Assembly: GCA_021442155.1 (NCBI GenBank)
Contig: CM038221.1
Span: forward strand, 148,667,601-148,731,600
Origin: Cymbidium sinense
Taxonomy: Eukaryota > Streptophyta > Magnoliopsida > Asparagales > Orchidaceae
Direction: 5' to 3'
DNA: 64,000 nt
Position numbers and translations under genes: made by a program. The notes beneath the pieces were generated by a model. That model did not search any database and was not told where the DNA came from. It worked only from the letters and a program-made list of their open reading frames with translations. Below, one piece after another: positions 59,546 through 64,000 of this stretch (position 1 is the first letter of the stretch; the number at the start of each line of letters is the position of its first letter).

Positions 59546-61023
59546 AATACCAGTTATGAGAATTGGGGTATTCAAATGAAGACTTATTTTGATTCCTACA
59601 CATTCGTGAAGTTGTCGATGAATGTTTTATGAAGCCACAAGAAAGAGATGTGTGGCTTCACCGCTTTAAAAAGTGATGCTCCCTAAGGAACTTAGAGGAA
59701 TGTTAAACAATCATATATTTTATTTATCAAGTGATATATTATCAATGTTCAAGAAAGTTATGAGATTACAATTCCATTCTTATAAAGGAGTCTGCACATC
59801 AAAGAGAGTTCACCTCCAAGCACAATGAGAAAAGTTTGAAGCTTTACATAGGAGGGTGCAAAAAATGTGTTACAATACATTTCATAAGTCTTCAATACAA
59901 TTAACTGATTAAGAAAGAATTACAAAACTTTGTAAGACTTCCAAATTTTAAGAGAAATTATATTCTTGTGAATACAAAGTTTGAATACATTATAGTGGCT
60001 ATTGAAGAGTACAAGGACTTATAGTCCATGATGATTAAGAAGCTTATGGGTTTATCGTAGAGATCTGAGCAAAGGCTAATAAAGAAGAAAAAGCCTTTAG
60101 AGGAAGTTCTTCAAACATAGGTTTCTTAAAAAAGGTTAAAGAAAATTATATAAACGAATGATGGAAAATTAAAGAGCTATGATCATGGTTGAGGGAGAGG
60201 CTACAAATATGACTGAGAATGAAAAGGTAACAATAATAAGAGGATGTAAAAAAGTAAAGAATCTAAGGTATGAAAAAGTAAAGATCAAATGTTATGATTG
60301 CAAAAAAAAAAAAAAATGATCATTATGCTTTAGATTGTTGGTATAAAAGATTTCAATTAAGTTAATAAAAGTTTGAATTTTATAAATTACCAAAGAAGAT
60401 GTAATTTTCTTATTAGAATGAGAAGAATAAGAAATTAATGCACAATCTATATATTATACACCAGAACAATCATGCCCATGTGCAGCTACCAAAAAAAAAA
60501 AGTTTTGGTCCTAGCTAGATGAATTTGCATATAAAAAAGTCTCTTTTTGATTCTTAGGCATGGTAAAAGTAATAATCTCACATTGGGAAGATAAAAGTTA
60601 CCAATTTATTTCCAATGTTTATTCTATGGCAAGTATTTGGTGTTTAGAAAACTTTTGATAAAATTACAATATTCATATGAAGTAGAAAAGTATATATTTA
60701 AAAGGCTAAAATGATAAGTTATTTGTTCATGTAAAATGCCAAATAGTCTTTTATTCTCATTATTTATCAAGTATGTTAATCTACTTATGTCAAATATTCT
60801 TCTTGATTATGATATTTTAGATTAGGCATCTTCATTTTAATGATCTCCAACAATTACCGGCAATCAAACACATGAGAAATATATTGTCTCATATCAATTC
60901 TCCAAAATAATTATATGAATAGTGTGTTATTATTAAGAAAGTGAGGATAAACTTCACATAAGAGGCATCATGACATGCAACAAAGCTATTGTAGTTCAAC
61001 AAAACCAATATTTATAAACCCAT
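59546..61023 (+). pseudogene. Ty1/copia gag and start of integrase, broken
   Basis: Three-frame reading gives the copia order. Gag (UBN2 type): NTSYENWGIQMKTYF at 59,546, SYKG then VHLQAQ.EKFEALH near 59,780-59,850, and FEYIVVAIEEYKDL near 59,985. Zinc knuckle: KCYDCKK..DHYALDCWYK, 60,286-60,348, interrupted by a run of 15 A. Pre-integrase: NVYSMAS, NYNIHMK, then HLHFNDLQQL (60,828), LYE.C, EAS.HATKLL. Integrase start: FNKTNIYKPI, ending 61,023. There are many stops and frameshifts and no LTRs found. Protease is missing or unrecognised between 60,350 and 60,540. Confidence 0.85.
60992..61023 (+). repeat. 32-bp direct repeat, left copy
   Basis: Identical to 62,303-62,334. It encodes the FNKTNIYKPI stretch of the copia integrase and so is target sequence, not part of the insert. 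Confidence 0.9.
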
Positions 61024-62302
61024 TGTGGGCTCCAGCAATTCGCCACCAATCTCTCGACACATGAAGCGAGAATGATTTAAGTATCGATGTAATTCTCAGG
61101 AGGCAGATGGAATAGTAGATAAGACACTACCCAGAGATTTCGCCCTCATTTTATAATTACTTGTTTATGAATTTAATACTTTGAGTATTCAATAAGAGGT
61201 TCTATTCACATAAACAAACATCAAATCCAATATCCCTAACTCCACATCAGGTTTCATATTTATTTAATAACTGGACTTCAAATTTATCTTAAGTCTCGTG
61301 TGAGTTTCGATTTAATACCAAAGGAATTCAAATTTATTTCAAGTTTTATAGGTTCACTTGAATTTGACCTCTATTTTCTTACTTGAAATATGATTTTCAA
61401 TTTTATTTGTACTCAAGTCTTTTTCTAATTCATTTCTTTAGGAACTTATATTTTATATTTAACATAATGTTAAATTATTATTTTTTTGTTAAGTCCAAAA
61501 AAATTGAACAAATTTGAAGATCAAAGATATTATTAGAGGAGCTAAATGAACTATTTTGACATATAGAATTGATGAGTAATCAGGTGTTTTGAAGAGTGAA
61601 TTTCAATCAAGGTCAATGAGCATAACGAGGACTTCAATAATGCGATAAAAGCAAATATTTATGCAAATATTCTTCTCTTTTTTTCTAAGTCAAATTTAAA
61701 TTTTGAAAGATTTCAATAAGAAGTCATCTAACTATTTATTTGTTAGAAGATGAGATGAAAAATTTTGAAACACCTAAATATTATCTCATCAATCGCCCAT
61801 GAGCAATTTTGAAAAAAAAGATTTTCATCTCAACTAGATGAATTTGGTCTTCAAATACAATGAAGTTTATCACATTTGCATATTTAACCAAATTGAGTGA
61901 CATACACATTGGTGCTATAAACATAATTCTTTCTATCAATATTACCCAATTTTTGTCTATTCTAACAACCAAGATTGCTAGCATTTTTGATACATAACAA
62001 GAGAATGTAGAAAAGTATATAGTTAGGATACTTAATCCAAAGAACTCTTTTATTATCACATTTTATCCAACACCATGTTTTTATCCATTAGAACATAACC
62101 TCCATCAATTTTCCTCTTCCATTGTTATCAAGTGATAGATAATTGCTTTCTTCAAATTTAAGCCTCTTATCTCCAAGAACAATATCGCATGGTCAATCAA
62201 CATAAATATAAAGTGTCACCATATCAATTTCATCATATGTATACAACAATGTAAGGATTTAAAGCATAGTAGTGGTTCCTTCATAAGGCAAGCTCATCCT
62301 CA
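61024..62302. mobile_element. 1.28-kb insert in copia integrase, flanked by 32-bp repeat
   Basis: It begins TG and ends CA on the plus strand. Its first 130 bp (61,026-61,155) match the terminal part of LTR A (18,591-18,720), in the same orientation as element A; shared words include ATGGAATAGTAGATAAGA and CTACCCAGAGATTTC. The rest (61,160-62,302) has no match I can see in the window. Its minus ORF (62,059-61,781, 92 aa) is hydrophobic in places but not recognisable. Possibilities: a solo LTR of an element-A relative, or filler DNA captured during double-strand break repair. Confidence 0.6.
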
Positions 62303-62334
62303 TAGTTCAACAAAACCAATATTTATAAACCCAT
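62303..62334 (+). repeat. 32-bp direct repeat, right copy
   Basis: Exact copy of 60,992-61,023; copia integrase sequence resumes through it. Confidence 0.9.
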
Positions 62335-62745
62335 AACTTTAATATTATTTGGAGGAAATTTTCATTTCTAAATTTTATTGATAATTATATAGAAAAACTT
62401 TGGCATACCTCAAAATAAAAAATTAGAGGCATTTCGCTTGTTCTAAAGTTCTAAAGCAATGGTGGAGAATCAAAGTTGCTAAGAAATCATGGAGGAGAGT
62501 TTACATCTAGAATTTAAATATTATTGCAAGGAGAATGACATTAGATGACATTTGGTAGCATTATATTCAACATAAAATGACAATGCTAAAGAAAGATTGA
62601 ACTACTCTTGATATGAGACACATTCAAAGGCTTATAAGCTCTTTAATCTAATAAAAGGACATTGCATGTAAGGAGAGATATTGAGTTTCAAGAAGATGGA
62701 TCATGTTATAAAGAAAATAATAAAGAGGCCAATCAATTTGAAGAA
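62303..62745 (+). pseudogene. Ty1/copia integrase core and tail, broken
   Basis: Continues the copia frame interrupted at 61,023: TNIYKPI, then FGGNFHF and a degraded FIDDYSRK-like stretch (IDNYIEK, 62,376), LEAFRLF and KAMVEN near 62,430, GGEF near 62,490, then YETHSKAYKLFN (62,604-62,640) and, after a frame change, HVRRDIEFQEDG (62,664-62,700). These are the integrase core and the linker before reverse transcriptase. The Asp of the first catalytic motif lies outside the readable part, and frameshifts abolish function. Nothing after about 62,750 is recognisable. Confidence 0.8.
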
Positions 62746-64000
62746 TAAGATTAAGCAAGAATTGAGAAAGATCCCAAGTCTATCATCTTCTCTTACAAGT
62801 TTGGGTGGGTGCTATAAGAAAATATAACAATTTAAAAAAAATTATGAACTTTTATGATTGATAATTTTCAGCAAAATTTATTGGTTATGAAATTTTCTTG
62901 AATTATGATTGTAAATTTTATCAACAATATTTAAATAAATAATTTACCAAAATGATAAGTTTTAGCATAATATCTTCCATTAACTAACTTATTACAAGAA
63001 AATTATGTCTTTTGATAATTCACTTATTTCTTGAATAAGTTTTGTAGCCAAATGACTTTTACTCATTTTCTTACCATTTAAAATTGTAAGGTTCTATTTA
63101 CCCTCCATGATGCCAAGGACTCTTATCTCCACTAATAAATCTTTGTTCTCTCACCTTATTTATCATTCAAATTTTATCTTAGGCTTGTTTATTCTTTTTA
63201 TTTATCTTCATTTACAAATAAATTGTTATTCATCTTCCACTAAGCTTCCTAGATCATCACAAGCACATCGGTATCCTCACTCTAAATCTACTCTCAAGGT
63301 AACTCTTATTTTATTTGTATGTTTTTTTTTTTGCTAATAGTCTTTCTTATCATAGCATTTAGATTTTTAGGGATTAAATTTTTTTTTATCTTTATGGCTT
63401 ATTAAAAATTATTATTTTTAGGGTTAATACAGAAATTTGATATTTTCATAAATTCATTTAAGTGAATATGGTTGAATCATAATTAAATAGGACTTATTAA
63501 CAATATTATTAATTCAAAGGTGTTATGGATAATATTCTCTAAAACTTATTAATATCTTCTAATTATAGAGCATGGATGTTATAATTCAACTTTCGTGGAT
63601 GTATAATAGAATTCTTCTCTAATGAAAGTGATTATTAATTAAATTTCTTTGTAGATTTAGATTATTTATTTCTATTGCATGTCAATATTACATATTCATT
63701 ATAAAGAAACACTTAGGTGAATATAGTCTAAGCACAAGAAACAAGTCTTTTTAACATATAGCAAAGTGAAGGTAAATTTATGTAACTAATTATTATTTTT
63801 AAGATCATATTGGCAACATATATCATGACATCACTTATTGACATCAAAGATGCTTCAATGATTTGTACATAGTTAAATGATGATCAAATTATTAAATGAA
63901 AAATATGATATTTGATTTAATTGACTCACAACTTGATATAATTAAATAAACTATTGAGGAGTTTCTCAATAATGAGGATTGATAATTTATGACATGATGT
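62746..64000. other. AT-rich DNA, nothing recognised
   Basis: The copia RT expected here is absent. The ORF at 63,107-63,337 (76 aa) begins at MMPRTL and is rich in Ser/Leu/Phe, with no recognisable domain; not called. Confidence 0.45.

Noticed and set aside
1..64000. tRNA or rRNA genes and CRISPR arrays
   Set aside because: No cloverleaf-type sequences or rRNA signatures were seen, and the repeats present are retroelement or palindrome arrays without the regular spacer structure of CRISPR.

Overview
This is plant nuclear DNA. It is AT-rich and packed with degenerate long-terminal-repeat (LTR) retrotransposons, and it carries an MIR399 microRNA cluster. MIR399 and Tat-lineage Ty3/gypsy elements (with a second, plant-type RNase H) place it in a flowering plant. 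The sequence does not fix the species; a large-genome monocot such as a palm is only an impression. I find no intact protein-coding gene. Every long open frame is either a piece of a broken retroelement or a by-product of repeats.

Positions 1-45,752 are one nest of related Tat-type Ty3/gypsy elements. Their LTRs begin with TGTTGA(C/T)CTCA. Where a primer-binding site can be seen (A and C) it has the form TGGYRACTCCACT, 8 nt from the LTR end. Where a polypurine tract can be seen (A and B) it carries GGGGGT. Element A (minus strand) is the oldest: its 5' LTR start lies at 45,752, its LTR end at 18,591, its pol remnant at 16,962-14,350, and its 3' LTR start near 11,754. Element B (plus, 18,913-41,382) sits inside the 5' LTR of A. 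A solo LTR, D (plus, 27,903-35,395), sits inside the 3' LTR of B. Element C (minus, 11,064 to beyond position 1) sits inside the 3' LTR of A. Between its primer-binding site and a decayed gag, C has a 2-kb leader with about 21 short palindromes whose two arms change together. A and B each have their own diverged repeat block between pol and the 3' LTR.

Positions 45,753-59,000 are older, lower-copy DNA. It holds three miR399-like hairpins (46,485-46,620; 55,678-55,796; 58,379-58,497). The first and third have homologous promoters with a TATA-like box and PHR1-type GNATATNC sites, so a phosphate-starvation-responsive microRNA cluster is the likely function. Two small inverted-repeat transposons flank the first hairpin: a Mutator-like one with a 9-bp target duplication and a PIF/Harbinger-like one with a TAA duplication. 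Long (AT)n tracts are scattered through this part.

Positions 59,546-62,745 are a plus-strand Ty1/copia fossil (gag, zinc knuckle, pre-integrase, integrase). Its integrase is split by a 1.28-kb insert flanked by an exact 32-bp direct repeat. The remainder to 64,000 is AT-rich with nothing I can name.

All boundaries were read by eye; no alignment, folding or database search was run.
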